A stretch of 41,279 bases of DNA from Hyphomonadaceae bacterium (GTDB taxonomy: Bacteria > Pseudomonadota > Alphaproteobacteria > Caulobacterales > Aquidulcibacteraceae), in the NCBI GenBank assembly GCA_021731815.1, contig JAKFWO010000021.1, positions 1 through 41,279 on the forward strand, given 5' to 3'. Positions 33,052 through 41,279 of this stretch are shown here, in pieces (position 1 is the stretch's first letter; each line of letters begins with the position of its first letter). Under the pieces are notes generated by a model. It worked only from the letters and a program-made list of their open reading frames with translations. It made no database searches and was not told the DNA's origin. The translations under genes and the position numbers were made by a program.

Positions 33052-34689
33052 TCACAACCGTCCCCGGCCGAAGGAATTCCAGCGCCGGCGCTGTTCCTGC
33101 AAATCGCCAATGCGCTGCTTGAGCTCCCAGCGGCGCGCCAGCAAGGTTTGCGCCTCCGCATCGAGAACCTCTGGCGGGGGCCAGAATTGTTGCTCAAGAA
33201 CCGCCAGTGTTTGCTCGGCCTCGGTGATTGCAGCGTCAAGTGCCGATGCGTCAGGCGCCGCAGCCGCCGGGACTGAAGCGATACGGATTGCACCACGCCC
33301 GGGGCCTTCGCCGGAAAGCACCACGCCATCGGGCGAAATACGCGCCGCAGAGGATGGCGGACCAGCATTCACCAGCGGCACAGACCCATTTTCGGCGAAT
33401 GTGGTGTTGAACGAATTGTTTGCGGGCGGGGCTCCGGGTGCCGTGGCCGCCGGCCTGGGCCCGGAATCCGGCGCAATTGGGGAAGAGGAGAATTCGGCCG
33501 AAACCGAGCCGGAATTCTCTGGTTCCGCCTCGGGAATGATCTCCAGCGCCGCTGCCGGCAGCGAGACGGCATCCGGGGTCAATGCCGGAACGGCAGTGAT
33601 CCCGGCAGGAGGCGGCGGAAGGGAACCTGCCTCAGCAAGCGCAGTATCGTTGCCCGGGGTGCCGCGTTGCATGGCATTGAACAACAATGCACCGCTCCCG
33701 ATAATCGCCACCAGAGCCACACCAATACGCAGCGGTTCCCAGCCACGCGCTGACCGCGCATTTTGCATCTTGCTGGCCGCAAGGCCCGGCTTCGCATTCC
33801 CGTCTGTGCTCGCGCGCGGCGGAAGCATCGGGGCTTCCATCGGGCGCGCGCCGGAACCCGTGGAGTGTGCCGTCACAGACGCAGCGAGATTGGGCCAGGT
33901 CGATGCTGCTGCCGCGTTCGGTGCTGTCACGGGCGTTGGAGTGTCTACCCGCGTAGATTCGGTTTTCGGCGGATGATCCGGCTGTGACAGGTTCATTCCG
34001 GAGTCCGGTGAAAGAAAATGGCCGGCCTGTTTCGGGCTGGAGGCTGCCGCAATGCTCGATGCGGGCACTTCTTGCGTCCCGGGCGCATTCGCCGTCGGAA
34101 TCGTATCGGGCATGGAATCCGCAACCAGATCGCCGAGATTGCGTTCCGCCAGTCGTTGAATATCTCCGCGATCGTCTATTGCGGTTGCCGGGATAGCGGT
34201 TTCCGCGGCAAAGTCCGGCTCTGCGGGGGCTGGATCGACAGAAAGCACCGCTTCAGCCAGCGCTTCGGTCACCGGATTCTCTTCCGCCATGAATGCCGAG
34301 ATGAATTCAGATGTCGCCGGGATCGTTTTTTCGGAAGACAGGGGCGGCGGCGCGACATCGGCCGACAGGGTGTTATATTCGGTCATTTCCGGGGCGGTGG
34401 GCGAGATCGCGGGAATCGCACCAAAAAACTCATGGCGGTGAAGGATCTGTGCGGACAAGAGCGAGGGCGGCACCGTCACTTCGCTCGACAGCAGAATGGC
34501 CAGTTTGCCTCGTTCGGCATGTTGTGCGGCTGCCTCGAGCAGCGCACCGCGTGCAGCACTGGTCTCGGCCTCTGGCGTCCAGATCAGGACGGCCTCGCGG
34601 CCGGCATCGGAAAATTGCGCCAGTCGCTCGCGCACTTGATCATGCTCATGCATGTTTTCCGGTGCCGCAATGAGAATGGGTTGCGCCAT
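33052..34689 (-). CDS. Unrecognised single-pass membrane protein
   Basis: No family recognised. The 545-residue product has four parts. An N-terminal alpha/beta domain (about 1-90) starts with QPILIAAPEN and has LAILLSSEVTVPPS, giving a Rossmann- or TIR-like rhythm but no motif I can confirm. A long Pro/Ala/Ser/Glu-rich disordered stretch follows (about 95-315), then one transmembrane helix (about 318-337, RIGVALVAIIGSGALLF). After another disordered Pro/Ser-rich stretch comes a C-terminal coiled coil (about 480-540, with EAEQTLAVLEQQ and LARRWELKQRIGDLQEQ). The topology would place the N-domain in the cytoplasm and the coiled coil in the periplasm. The ATG at 34689 has GGGG 6 bases upstream. 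Confidence 0.7.
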   Translation of the reverse strand: MAQPILIAAPENMHEHDQVRERLAQFSDAGREAVLIWTPEAETSAARGALLEAAAQHAERGKLAILLSSEVTVPPSLLSAQILHRHEFFGAIPAISPTAPEMTEYNTLSADVAPPPLSSEKTIPATSEFISAFMAEENPVTEALAEAVLSVDPAPAEPDFAAETAIPATAIDDRGDIQRLAERNLGDLVADSMPDTIPTANAPGTQEVPASSIAAASSPKQAGHFLSPDSGMNLSQPDHPPKTESTRVDTPTPVTAPNAAAASTWPNLAASVTAHSTGSGARPMEAPMLPPRASTDGNAKPGLAASKMQNARSARGWEPLRIGVALVAIIGSGALLFNAMQRGTPGNDTALAEAGSLPPPPAGITAVPALTPDAVSLPAAALEIIPEAEPENSGSVSAEFSSSPIAPDSGPRPAATAPGAPPANNSFNTTFAENGSVPLVNAGPPSSAARISPDGVVLSGEGPGRGAIRIASVPAAAAPDASALDAAITEAEQTLAVLEQQFWPPPEVLDAEAQTLLARRWELKQRIGDLQEQRRRWNSFGRGRL

Positions 34690-34914
34690 TTTTGCCCCGT
34701 CAACCACAGATTTCGGATGTTTCCGATTTGACCCGGTTCATCATGCACTTTTCCGGCAGGAAAGTCCAATCCCCAGGGTTACGCCCATGTAATTCCGGTC
34801 GATTGCGGCGACAATAAAACCCGGAAATTGCCCATGTCCGGATTCATCGATAGGGGTGTTGGTGGTAGCCCACCGGATTCCCCTGGCGGGCCATCGGTAC
34901 AGAAGGCAAAAGGA

Positions 34915-36114
34915 ATGGCATCCCGACCCGGACCGAAATTCGGACATTGCTTCGTCACGCTCGCATTCCTTGCCCTGATGGGCTGTGCGCACGCGACCAG
35001 GCCACCGGCAAGAGCCCCGATCGATACATCGCGGCTGGATGTGCTGGCGGCCCAGGCCATGACAGCGACGGGTGCACGCGGCCTTGCCATCGCCGTGATC
35101 GAGGCGGGGCGAATGGTCTCCGCCCGGAGCTATGGCGTGCGCAATGAAGCGGGCGAGCCCCTGACCACCGACACGATCATGTATGGAGCCTCGCTCACCA
35201 AGGCCGCCTTTGGCTATTTCGCGCTGCAATTGGTGGACGAAGGAAAGCTCGCTCTGGACCAGCCGATCGCCGCACTTCTGCCGCGGCCATTGCCGGAATA
35301 TTCAACCCAAGCCGATCACGATGCCTATGGCAATTGGGGTGATCTTGCGGATGATCGCCGCTGGCGGGACGTCACTCCCCGACATGTCCTGACCCACAGC
35401 ACCGGCTTTGCCAATTTTTCCTTCCTCGAACCCGACGGGAAGCTGAGATTCCATTTCGATCCCGGGGCGTATTATTCCTATTCGGGCGAAGGAATCATGT
35501 TGCTGCAATTCGGCCTCGAGCGGGGGACTGGCCTCAGGGTCGGCGCGGAGATGAAGCAGCGATTTTTCGATCCGCTCGGCATGACGCGCACCAGCCTGAT
35601 CTGGCGGCCTGACTTCGTGACCAATCTGGCCGACGGATTTCGGGCCGATGGCTCGGTCGAGCCCCATGACGAGCGTTCCCGCGTGCGGGCGGCGGGCTCC
35701 ATGGACACGACGATCAGTGATATGGGCCGGCTCGCGGCGGCCATGGCGCGCGGATTCGGCCTGAGCAAAGCCGCCCGGCGTGCTTTCGTGAGTCCGCAGC
35801 TGGCAATCCTGTCCCCGGGCCAGTTCCCGGGCCTTCAGCCGCCGCCAGCGCAGGCGGCCTTTCCTGGCCTCGCTGCGGGGGTGGGAATCATTACCTTTGA
35901 AGGTCCCATGGGGCGTGGCTTTTTCAAGGGTGGCCATAATGACAGCACGGCCAATATGATGGTGTGCCTTGAGACCGGGCAGCGTTGCGTCGTGGTTCTG
36001 GCCAATGATGTGCGTGCCGAGCCCGCATTTCCGGCCTTGTTTGGGGCCATTCTGGGTGAAACCGGAATGCCGTGGGGCTGGGAATATGGCGGGATGAAAT
36101 TCTGGACTCCCTGA
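34915..36114 (+). CDS. Beta-lactamase-fold serine hydrolase, lipoprotein
   Basis: Envelope serine hydrolase of the class C beta-lactamase/penicillin-binding-protein fold. The ATG at 34915 has GAAGG about 8 bases upstream and starts a lipoprotein signal with the lipobox LMGC (Cys near residue 23). The SxxK catalytic pair is in GASLTKAAFGY, a second Tyr motif is YYSYSGEG, and the third element is GGHNDSTAN in place of KTG. The 399-residue length and PRHVLTHSTG block are typical of esterase or peptidase-like members (family S12), which are often not true beta-lactamases. The substrate is unknown. It is alone on its strand between two oppositely oriented genes. Confidence 0.88.
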   Translation: MASRPGPKFGHCFVTLAFLALMGCAHATRPPARAPIDTSRLDVLAAQAMTATGARGLAIAVIEAGRMVSARSYGVRNEAGEPLTTDTIMYGASLTKAAFGYFALQLVDEGKLALDQPIAALLPRPLPEYSTQADHDAYGNWGDLADDRRWRDVTPRHVLTHSTGFANFSFLEPDGKLRFHFDPGAYYSYSGEGIMLLQFGLERGTGLRVGAEMKQRFFDPLGMTRTSLIWRPDFVTNLADGFRADGSVEPHDERSRVRAAGSMDTTISDMGRLAAAMARGFGLSKAARRAFVSPQLAILSPGQFPGLQPPPAQAAFPGLAAGVGIITFEGPMGRGFFKGGHNDSTANMMVCLETGQRCVVVLANDVRAEPAFPALFGAILGETGMPWGWEYGGMKFWTP

Positions 36115-36154
36115 TAACAGCCGACCTGCATGTCGGGTTGATCTGTGCCCCATG

Positions 36155-36190
36155 CAAAAGAAAACGCCCCGCAGCCAGGCTGCGGGGCGT
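36155..36190 (-). terminator. Intrinsic terminator of the YHS lipoprotein gene
   Basis: A perfect 12-base-pair stem (ACGCCCCGCAGC, 36164-36175, with 36179-36190) around a 3-base loop. Read on the minus strand it is followed by TTTTCTTTTGC, 25 bases past the stop codon. It may also stop the convergent hydrolase transcript. Confidence 0.85.
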
Positions 36191-36214
36191 CGTCAGACTT
36201 GCCTTAAAAGGAAA

Positions 36215-36760
36215 TCAGAGCGATTCCTTCGGGGTGTCCTTGATGGTCGTCCAGGCTTCATTGGCCTTGGTGATGTGGCCGGGGACGTCTTCGTTCCACT
36301 TCTTGGCAACGTCGAGATTCTTGTTCAGATAGAGCTTGCCGTCAACAATCTTAAAGGCTTGCGGATCGGTCGGGAATTTCTTCGCGAGCGTCGCTCCATA
36401 GGCGCAGAAACCACCGAAAACCGGGGTGTATTTGGCGTTGTCCGCATCGAACAGGGCCTTGTTTTCGGCCGAGGCAAAGCGGTAGATCGCACCGTCAACT
36501 TCCGAAGTGATTTCGGCGAGGCCCACTGTCGGCTTGCCGACGGTGAAATAGGCCACCGGGTCATAGCCATTGATGGCAACGCGGTCGGCGTCGACATAGA
36601 CGCTTGCCGGTGCAGCAACGGGTGCCGGGGCTTCGGCGACCGGAGCAGGGGCTTCTGCCACCGGGGCTGTTGCGTCCTCGGCCTTTTTGGCGGGAGTGCA
36701 GGCGGCAACCAGTGCCAGAGCCGAAAATCCGGCAATGAGGAATGCTTTATTGAAGTTCAT
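36215..36760 (-). CDS. YHS-domain lipoprotein
   Basis: Small 181-residue exported protein with a YHS domain, a fold linked to metal-handling proteins but without a fixed function. The ATG at 36760 has AGGAG 8 bases upstream. The signal sequence ends in the lipobox VAAC (Cys near residue 21), so the product is membrane-anchored. A spacer of repeated VAEAPAPVA units follows. The domain has VAINGYDPVAYF, GAIYRFASAENKALFDAD and PVFGGFCAYGATLAKKFP, the pattern of YHS proteins that carry one Cys. It ends in a charged helix. An 8-residue repeat in the linker and a 6-base-pair hairpin (36777-36793) just upstream of the ribosome-binding site are visible. Confidence 0.85.
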   Translation of the reverse strand: MNFNKAFLIAGFSALALVAACTPAKKAEDATAPVAEAPAPVAEAPAPVAAPASVYVDADRVAINGYDPVAYFTVGKPTVGLAEITSEVDGAIYRFASAENKALFDADNAKYTPVFGGFCAYGATLAKKFPTDPQAFKIVDGKLYLNKNLDVAKKWNEDVPGHITKANEAWTTIKDTPKESL

Positions 36761-37004
36761 TGGGGGCTCCTGTCGACCGGTCGGGGTGACCGGCGAATCT
36801 GTTAAGATACGCGCCAGATAGGCGAAGATTCTCAATTCCACAAGGGGCGTAATGCTGCATATGCGAAAAGGTACAGCATGAGAGCTCCGAGGTTTTGAGG
36901 AGAGAATTGGAAACATAAAATCGCATCAAAACGTGATCCAAAAAAATAAAAATCACTGTATTTTATCAATTTTCAAGTATTAGCCAAGAATTAACTCGGA
37001 GGTT

Positions 37005-37775
37005 TCAGGAATTCTTCCTGCCTCGGCCATGCGCCAGCGCCTTGATGATCCCTCGCCACGTTCGCACTTCCTGTTCCGTAAATCCGGGACGGGCGAGACT
37101 GGCCCGGATATTTCGAATCATGGCCGGCGTTTTCTCGGGAGGATGAAAAAACCCTGATTCGTTGAGTTCAGCCTCTAAATGGTCGAAGAGGCCGGCCAGC
37201 TCGGCCTGATTCGCAAGAATTTGCGGAAATGCCACGTCACCGAGCGAAAATCTTCCTCCGGTTTGCGCCCACTCATAGGCCAAAATCACGACAATTTGAC
37301 CAAGGTTGAGACTCGGGAATTCCGGATTGACCGGCAAGGTAAGCAGCGCCTGGCAGGATGCGATTTCGTCGGTTTCAAGCCCTGCGCGCTCGGGCCCGAA
37401 CAGGATGCCGGCTGCGATCCCGGATCGCGAGGCGCCCTCAAGCCTCGAAATCGCCGGGCGCGGCCCCAGCACTTCCTTGACAAATTCGCGGCGTCGGCCG
37501 GTCGTGGCATAGACCAGTGCGAGGTCGGCCATGGCATCATCCAGGGTCGGAAAAATCCGGGGAGTGATGAAATCGAAAGCCCGGGAGGCGGCGGCAATGG
37601 CGCGCTCATTGGGCCAGCCATCGCGCGGGGCGACGATGCGCAGGTCGTCGAGCCCGAAATTGACCATCGCGCGGGCGGCCGCGCCGATATTTTCGCCCAA
37701 TTGCGGGCGAACGAGGATGAAGGCCGGCGCGCGCAGGGCGACAGGTGCAGGATCGGCCGAGGCGTGCGAAGTCAT
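37005..37775 (-). CDS. trmJ: tRNA (cytidine/uridine-2'-O-)-methyltransferase TrmJ
   Basis: SPOUT-class enzyme that 2'-O-methylates position 32 of certain tRNAs. The knotted SAM-binding fold is shown by RPQLGENIGAAARAMVNFGL near residue 24, GILFGPERAGLETDEI near 122 and TLPVNPEFPSLNLGQIV near 145, the three SPOUT motifs. The C-terminal part (FFHPPEKTPAMIRNIRASLAR) is the TrmJ extension and helps separate it from other TrmH-family members. The length of 256 residues is normal. The ATG at 37775 has no clear ribosome-binding site. The AT-rich stretch downstream (36860-37004) has a long T-run on this strand but no clear hairpin. Confidence 0.92.
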   Translation of the reverse strand: MTSHASADPAPVALRAPAFILVRPQLGENIGAAARAMVNFGLDDLRIVAPRDGWPNERAIAAASRAFDFITPRIFPTLDDAMADLALVYATTGRRREFVKEVLGPRPAISRLEGASRSGIAAGILFGPERAGLETDEIASCQALLTLPVNPEFPSLNLGQIVVILAYEWAQTGGRFSLGDVAFPQILANQAELAGLFDHLEAELNESGFFHPPEKTPAMIRNIRASLARPGFTEQEVRTWRGIIKALAHGRGRKNS

Positions 37776-37981
37776 TGCAGATTTGGCTATCCATGCCCGG
37801 GAAAGGATGCGGCCAGGAAGTGACCATTCGGGATGTTTGCTCCGGATGCGATATCAGGGCAAGGTCGGAGATGGAATCGGAAATTTCCGGATCGAAAGCA
37901 CCCTCCCGCCAGAAATATCCTTCAATTCAGAAAACGCTTCGGAACACGGCCGGTAGCCCCGGCAATTGCGAGGATTTCGTC

Positions 37982-39373
37982 ATGATTGCAGCCCGCCGTA
38001 AATCCCTGTGCAAGGGCGCTCCTGAGCTCCCGAAAGCCCTTGCGCCCGGAGCTGCCATCATGGCCGCGGCAGTGTTGTCCATATTGCCGGGCACGGCATT
38101 CGCCGAAAATCTGGTCATCCGGGCCGGACAGATGCTGGATGTCGAAAGCGGGCGGGTATTGAAGGATCAGGCACTGGTCATCGAGGGCGAGAAGATCATT
38201 GCTGTGATGTCCTGGGCGAAGCATAAATCCCGAAAACCGGAAAAGCTCATCGACCTTTCCGGCTATTGGGTTTCGCCCGGCCTGATCGACACCCATGTCC
38301 ATCTCACCAGCGAGCCCACGCTTTCGCCATATGAGAGCTATAACGTCTCTGCCGCGCGTGAGGCCGTGATCGGGGCGGCCAATGCCCGGAAAACCCTGCT
38401 CGCAGGGGTAACTACCGTGCGCAATCTTGGCGCTGGAGGTTATTCCGATATTGCGCTCCGCGACGGGATTGCCCGGGGGGAGATCCCGGGGCCACGCATT
38501 TTCGGCGCGGGGGCCTCGATTGGAATCACGGGCGGACATTGTGACGAGAACAATCTCGCGCCGGAATATGGCTGGTCGGCACCCGGTGTAGCGGATGGCG
38601 TGGATGGGGTGCGCAAGGCGGTACGGCGGAATATCAAATTCGGCGCCGATCTCATCAAATATTGCGGCACCGGGGGCGTGTTTTCGAAGGGGACGCTCGT
38701 GGGAGCGCCGCAATACAGCCCGGAGGAAGCCCGCGCGCTCGTCACCGAAGCCCATTCCCAGGGCCGCAAGGTTGCGGTCCATGCCCATGGTGCCGCCGGG
38801 ATCAGGATCGGGATCGAGGCCGGCGTTGACACGGTCGAACATGCCAGCCTGATCGATGATGAGGGAATCCGGATGGCGAAAGCCGCCGGAACGATTCTGT
38901 CGATGGATATCTACAACACCGATTACACCCAGGCCGAAGGCAAGAAAAACGGCGTGCCGGAGGAATTTCTGCAAAAGGATCGGGATATCGGCGAAATACA
39001 GCGCCAGAATTTCCGGAAAGCCCATCTGGCCGGGGTTAAATTGTCCTTTGGCACCGATGCGGGGATCTTTCCCCATGGCGACAATGCGCGGCAATTGGCA
39101 GTGATGACCCGCTATGGGATGAGCCCGATGCAAGCCATTCAGGCGGCGACCCTGGTGGGTGCCGAATCGCTCGGACCCAATGCCGGGCCCGGCCTGCTTG
39201 CGCCCGGTCATGCGGCCGATGTGATTGCGGTCGCCACTGATCCCCTGGCCGATATCAGCGCGCTCGAGCGCATGGCCTTTGTGATGAAAGCAGGCAAAGT
39301 CTATCGCGGGACTCCTGCCCAATGCGCAGCCGCACCGGCATCATGGGCGTGCGAGCCGCCGGCGGGTCAATAG
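37982..39373 (+). CDS. Exported amidohydrolase (imidazolonepropionase/prolidase-like)
   Basis: Periplasmic metal-dependent hydrolase of the amidohydrolase superfamily, 463 residues. The ATG at 37982 has GAGGAT about 8 bases upstream, and a signal peptide (AAIMAAAVLSILPGTAFAEN) follows a basic head. Metal ligands are the HxH in IDTHVHL, a carboxylated-Lys candidate in GADLIKYCGTGG, His in VAVHAHG and VEHASL, and Asp in SFGTDAG. The segment GLLAPGHAADVIAVATDPL is the usual C-terminal return to the beta-sandwich. Related exported enzymes hydrolyse Xaa-Pro or Xaa-Arg dipeptides, so peptide scavenging is plausible but unproven. It ends 19 bases before dapE. Confidence 0.88.
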   Translation: MIAARRKSLCKGAPELPKALAPGAAIMAAAVLSILPGTAFAENLVIRAGQMLDVESGRVLKDQALVIEGEKIIAVMSWAKHKSRKPEKLIDLSGYWVSPGLIDTHVHLTSEPTLSPYESYNVSAAREAVIGAANARKTLLAGVTTVRNLGAGGYSDIALRDGIARGEIPGPRIFGAGASIGITGGHCDENNLAPEYGWSAPGVADGVDGVRKAVRRNIKFGADLIKYCGTGGVFSKGTLVGAPQYSPEEARALVTEAHSQGRKVAVHAHGAAGIRIGIEAGVDTVEHASLIDDEGIRMAKAAGTILSMDIYNTDYTQAEGKKNGVPEEFLQKDRDIGEIQRQNFRKAHLAGVKLSFGTDAGIFPHGDNARQLAVMTRYGMSPMQAIQAATLVGAESLGPNAGPGLLAPGHAADVIAVATDPLADISALERMAFVMKAGKVYRGTPAQCAAAPASWACEPPAGQ

Positions 39374-39392
39374 GTTGGAGGCGGGACTGCCG

Positions 39393-40547
39393 ATGGATGA
39401 GATTGCAAAGCCACAGCTCGAGGACCCGGTTCTGCTGACCCGGGCGCTGTTGCGCTGCGAGAGTGTCACCCCGGAGGATGGCGGCTCGCTGCGGAAGCTG
39501 GCGTCCTGGGGGGCAATGCTTGGCTTTGACGCGCAATTTCTGCCATTCGGGCCGGTCAACAATCTTTCGATGCGGCGTCCGGGAAGCGGTGCCCGGGGGC
39601 ATCTCGGCTTTGCGGGCCATGTCGATGTGGTTCCGGCCGGCGATATCGCTGCCTGGACCCATCCACCCTTTGGCGGTGCATTGGCCGATGATTGCGTCTG
39701 GGGGCGCGGGGCGGTGGACATGAAGGGGGCGATCGCCGCCTTCATGGCCGCATTAGCCGAGCTGGTGAATGGCGGGGCGAGGATGCCGACCCTGTCATTT
39801 CTTCTCACCAGCGATGAGGAGGGGCCCGGTGTCGATGGCACCGTCCGGGTCCTGCCGGTACTGGAAAAATCCGGCCGCCTGGCCGATCATTATCTCGTGG
39901 GCGAGCCGACTTCGGAAATGCGAATCGGCGATGTGGTGAAAAATGGCCGCCGCGGGTCGCTCAATGGCGTGCTGACGGTGACCGGTCAGGGTGGTCATGT
40001 CGCTTATCCGAAGCTCGCGCGCAATCCGGTTCCTGTCCTTCTGGACCTGCTCACCGAATTACGGGCGCGGCGGCTCGATGACGGGGCACCGGGCTTCGAT
40101 TCGTCCAATCTCGGGATCACCTCGGTGGATGTCGGGAACCCCACGCATAATGTCATTCCGGGAAAGGCTTCGGCGCGGTTCAATATCCGCTTCAATATTG
40201 CCCATCGCGGTGTTGATCTCATTGACTGGATCGAACGGATCTGCGCCGAACACGCGCGCCGGACGGGAACGGAGATCGTGCCGGAACTCCGCGTGACAGG
40301 CGAAGCATTCCAGACCCCGCCTGGCCCATTCACCGATCTGTTGCTGGCGGCGGGTGGCGGAAAATTGTCGACCACTGGCGGCACTTCCGACGCCCGCTTC
40401 ATTTCCGGGTTTCGGCCCTGCGCGGAACTGGGGCTCAGCAACAGCCTCGCCCACAAGGCGGACGAACGGGTGTCCGTCGCGGATCTGTGGGCCCTCAAGT
40501 CGCTCTATCGTGATATCCTGCGCGACTATCGGACAATGTCGGGATAA
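39393..40547 (+). CDS. dapE: Succinyl-diaminopimelate desuccinylase
   Basis: Zinc-dependent deacylase of the succinylase branch of lysine and meso-diaminopimelate synthesis, essential for peptidoglycan. M20-family motifs are GHVDVVPAGD (first metal His), GRGAVDMKGAIAAF (bridging Asp), SDEEGPGVDGT (catalytic Glu pair), GEPTS and the late GGTSDARFI. A dimerisation lid (VKNGRRGSLNGVLTVTGQGGHVAYP) sits between. The 384-residue length is normal. The ATG at 39393 follows GGAGG by about 10 bases; an earlier TTG at 39375 lacks a site. The last 22 bases overlap the end of the convergent truA gene. Confidence 0.96.
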   Translation: MDEIAKPQLEDPVLLTRALLRCESVTPEDGGSLRKLASWGAMLGFDAQFLPFGPVNNLSMRRPGSGARGHLGFAGHVDVVPAGDIAAWTHPPFGGALADDCVWGRGAVDMKGAIAAFMAALAELVNGGARMPTLSFLLTSDEEGPGVDGTVRVLPVLEKSGRLADHYLVGEPTSEMRIGDVVKNGRRGSLNGVLTVTGQGGHVAYPKLARNPVPVLLDLLTELRARRLDDGAPGFDSSNLGITSVDVGNPTHNVIPGKASARFNIRFNIAHRGVDLIDWIERICAEHARRTGTEIVPELRVTGEAFQTPPGPFTDLLLAAGGGKLSTTGGTSDARFISGFRPCAELGLSNSLAHKADERVSVADLWALKSLYRDILRDYRTMSG

Positions 40548-41278
40548 TCGACGCTGATGAGATAGAGCCCGCAGGCCGGCGCGACCTGCCCGCAGCGGGT
40601 ACGATCGCGTGCCTCGAGCGCCTCGCGGAGCGCCTCGGGTGGCCAGCGACCGAGCCCGATCTCAGCCAGACTCCCCACCATGGACCGCACCTGTCGATGC
40701 AAAAAGGAGCGGGCCGAGAAACAGAGATGGATTTCGTTTCCTTCCGCATGGATCTCGACCCGGTCGAGGGTGCGGATCGGGCTGTCCGCCTGACATTGGG
40801 AATCGCGAAAGGTCGAGAAATCATGGCGCCCGCGCAGATCGGCAGCCGCTTCGCGCATGGCGGCGAGGTCAAGCGGCCGTGCCAGCCGCCAGGCGCGGTT
40901 GGTTTCGAGGGTCAAGGGTGACCGGCGATTGATGATGCGATAGCGGTAATGGCGCGCGATTGCGCTGAACCGGGCGTGGAAATCCGCGCTGACTTCCTCG
41001 GCGTGGAGAACCGCCACCGGGTCGGGGCGCAGAAAGGCATTGAGTGCGTCGCGAATTTTCGCAGGCACATAGGATTTCGGGAGATCGAGATGCGCGCATT
41101 GGCCGAGCGCATGGACGCCCGAATCGGTCCGCCCGGCACCAATCACCTCGCAAGGCATCCCGCACAGGGCCAGTGCGGCGCGTTCGAGGCTCGCCTGAAC
41201 GCTGGGCAATTGCCCCTGACGCTGCCAGCCTGCAAAGGGGCCGCCGTCATATTCGATCCACAGGCGATATCTGGGCAT
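40526..41278 (-). CDS. truA: tRNA pseudouridine synthase A
   Basis: Converts uridines 38-40 in the tRNA anticodon arm to pseudouridine. The catalytic Asp is in GAGRTDSGVHALGQ near residue 52. Further family blocks are the N-terminal YRLWIEYDGGPFAGWQRQ, ARHYRYRIINR near 108, DFSTFRD and SFLHRQVRSMVGSL near 200. The length of 250 residues fits a complete TruA. The ATG at 41278 lies one base from the window edge, so its upstream signals are not visible, but the N-terminus is where the family starts. It is convergent to dapE with a 22-base overlap. Confidence 0.95.
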   Translation of the reverse strand: MPRYRLWIEYDGGPFAGWQRQGQLPSVQASLERAALALCGMPCEVIGAGRTDSGVHALGQCAHLDLPKSYVPAKIRDALNAFLRPDPVAVLHAEEVSADFHARFSAIARHYRYRIINRRSPLTLETNRAWRLARPLDLAAMREAAADLRGRHDFSTFRDSQCQADSPIRTLDRVEIHAEGNEIHLCFSARSFLHRQVRSMVGSLAEIGLGRWPPEALREALEARDRTRCGQVAPACGLYLISVDYPDIVR

Positions 41279-41279
41279 C

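Noticed and set aside
34915-36114. Serine hydrolase as a resistance beta-lactamase
   Set aside because: It has the fold and SxxK, but the Tyr motif and third element differ from AmpC; a general esterase/peptidase call is safer.
36777-36793. Small hairpin CCGGTC/GACCGG upstream of the YHS ribosome-binding site, considered as a riboswitch
   Set aside because: A single 6-pair stem with no further structure does not support a riboswitch.
36860-37004. AT-rich stretch between the YHS and trmJ genes as a foreign insertion
   Set aside because: It is short, has no repeats, integrase or altered genes around it, and is explained by promoter and trailer sequence.
37922-39322. Minus-strand open frame (466 codons) opposite the amidohydrolase
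   Set aside because: The plus-strand protein has all metal-ligand motifs; the reverse frame is a GC-rich shadow.

Overview
The window is about 41 kb of high-GC, gene-dense DNA from an alphaproteobacterium. Lineage markers are the DUF2066-hdaA-ppk-ppx run, an NDUFA12-type complex I subunit followed by mlaD, a DUF2155 protein and aat, a ctaA-rplM-rpsI block, and dapE facing truA. Large TonB-dependent uptake and a NrdJ (B12-type ribonucleotide reductase) relative suggest a Caulobacterales/Hyphomonadaceae- or sphingomonad-like aquatic heterotroph. That placement is inference. No tRNA, rRNA, CRISPR array or insertion sequence was seen.

Layout. 1-1.4 kb: tail of an MFS transporter and a secreted c-type cytochrome. 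1.6-7.2 kb: tightly packed DUF2066, hdaA (DnaA inactivation), ppk and ppx (polyphosphate synthesis and hydrolysis), with overlapping genes. 7.3-11.8 kb: a TonB-dependent receptor divergent from a sodium:solute symporter, probably one carbohydrate uptake locus, with two LacI-like operator candidates between them. 11.9-16.4 kb: on the minus strand, a 923-residue NrdJ-derived protein that keeps the C-terminal TSCPD domain and zinc ribbon but has lost catalytic motifs, followed by two exported pentapeptide-repeat proteins. A candidate tandem NrdR box pair lies upstream of the NrdJ-like gene. 16.7-21 kb: NDUFA12, mlaD, DUF2155, then aat, accC and accB on the minus strand. 21.2-22 kb: a CopL-like Cys/His-rich exported protein and a 57-residue exported peptide ending in three Cys-Cys pairs. 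22.2-25.1 kb: rpsI, rplM, ctaA, folK (minus). 25.3-28.5 kb: NYN-domain RNase-like protein, family 5 uracil-DNA glycosylase with an apparent CTG start, a long GST and an SDR oxidoreductase. 28.8-34.7 kb: kup K+ transporter, a radical SAM/twitch enzyme, bacterioferritin, Bfd with candidate Fur boxes, and an unrecognised single-pass membrane protein. 34.9-41.3 kb: serine hydrolase lipoprotein, YHS lipoprotein, TrmJ, periplasmic amidohydrolase, dapE, truA.

How the parts relate. Most genes are housekeeping: translation and tRNA modification, fatty acid and lysine/peptidoglycan precursors, haem A, folate, iron storage and polyphosphate. The parts most likely to hold undescribed biology are the NrdR-box/NrdJ-like pseudoenzyme locus, the Cys-Cys peptide next to the CopL-like protein, and the orphan radical SAM enzyme beside the iron storage genes. 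Family assignments and comparisons rest on recalled family motifs; no database search was run.
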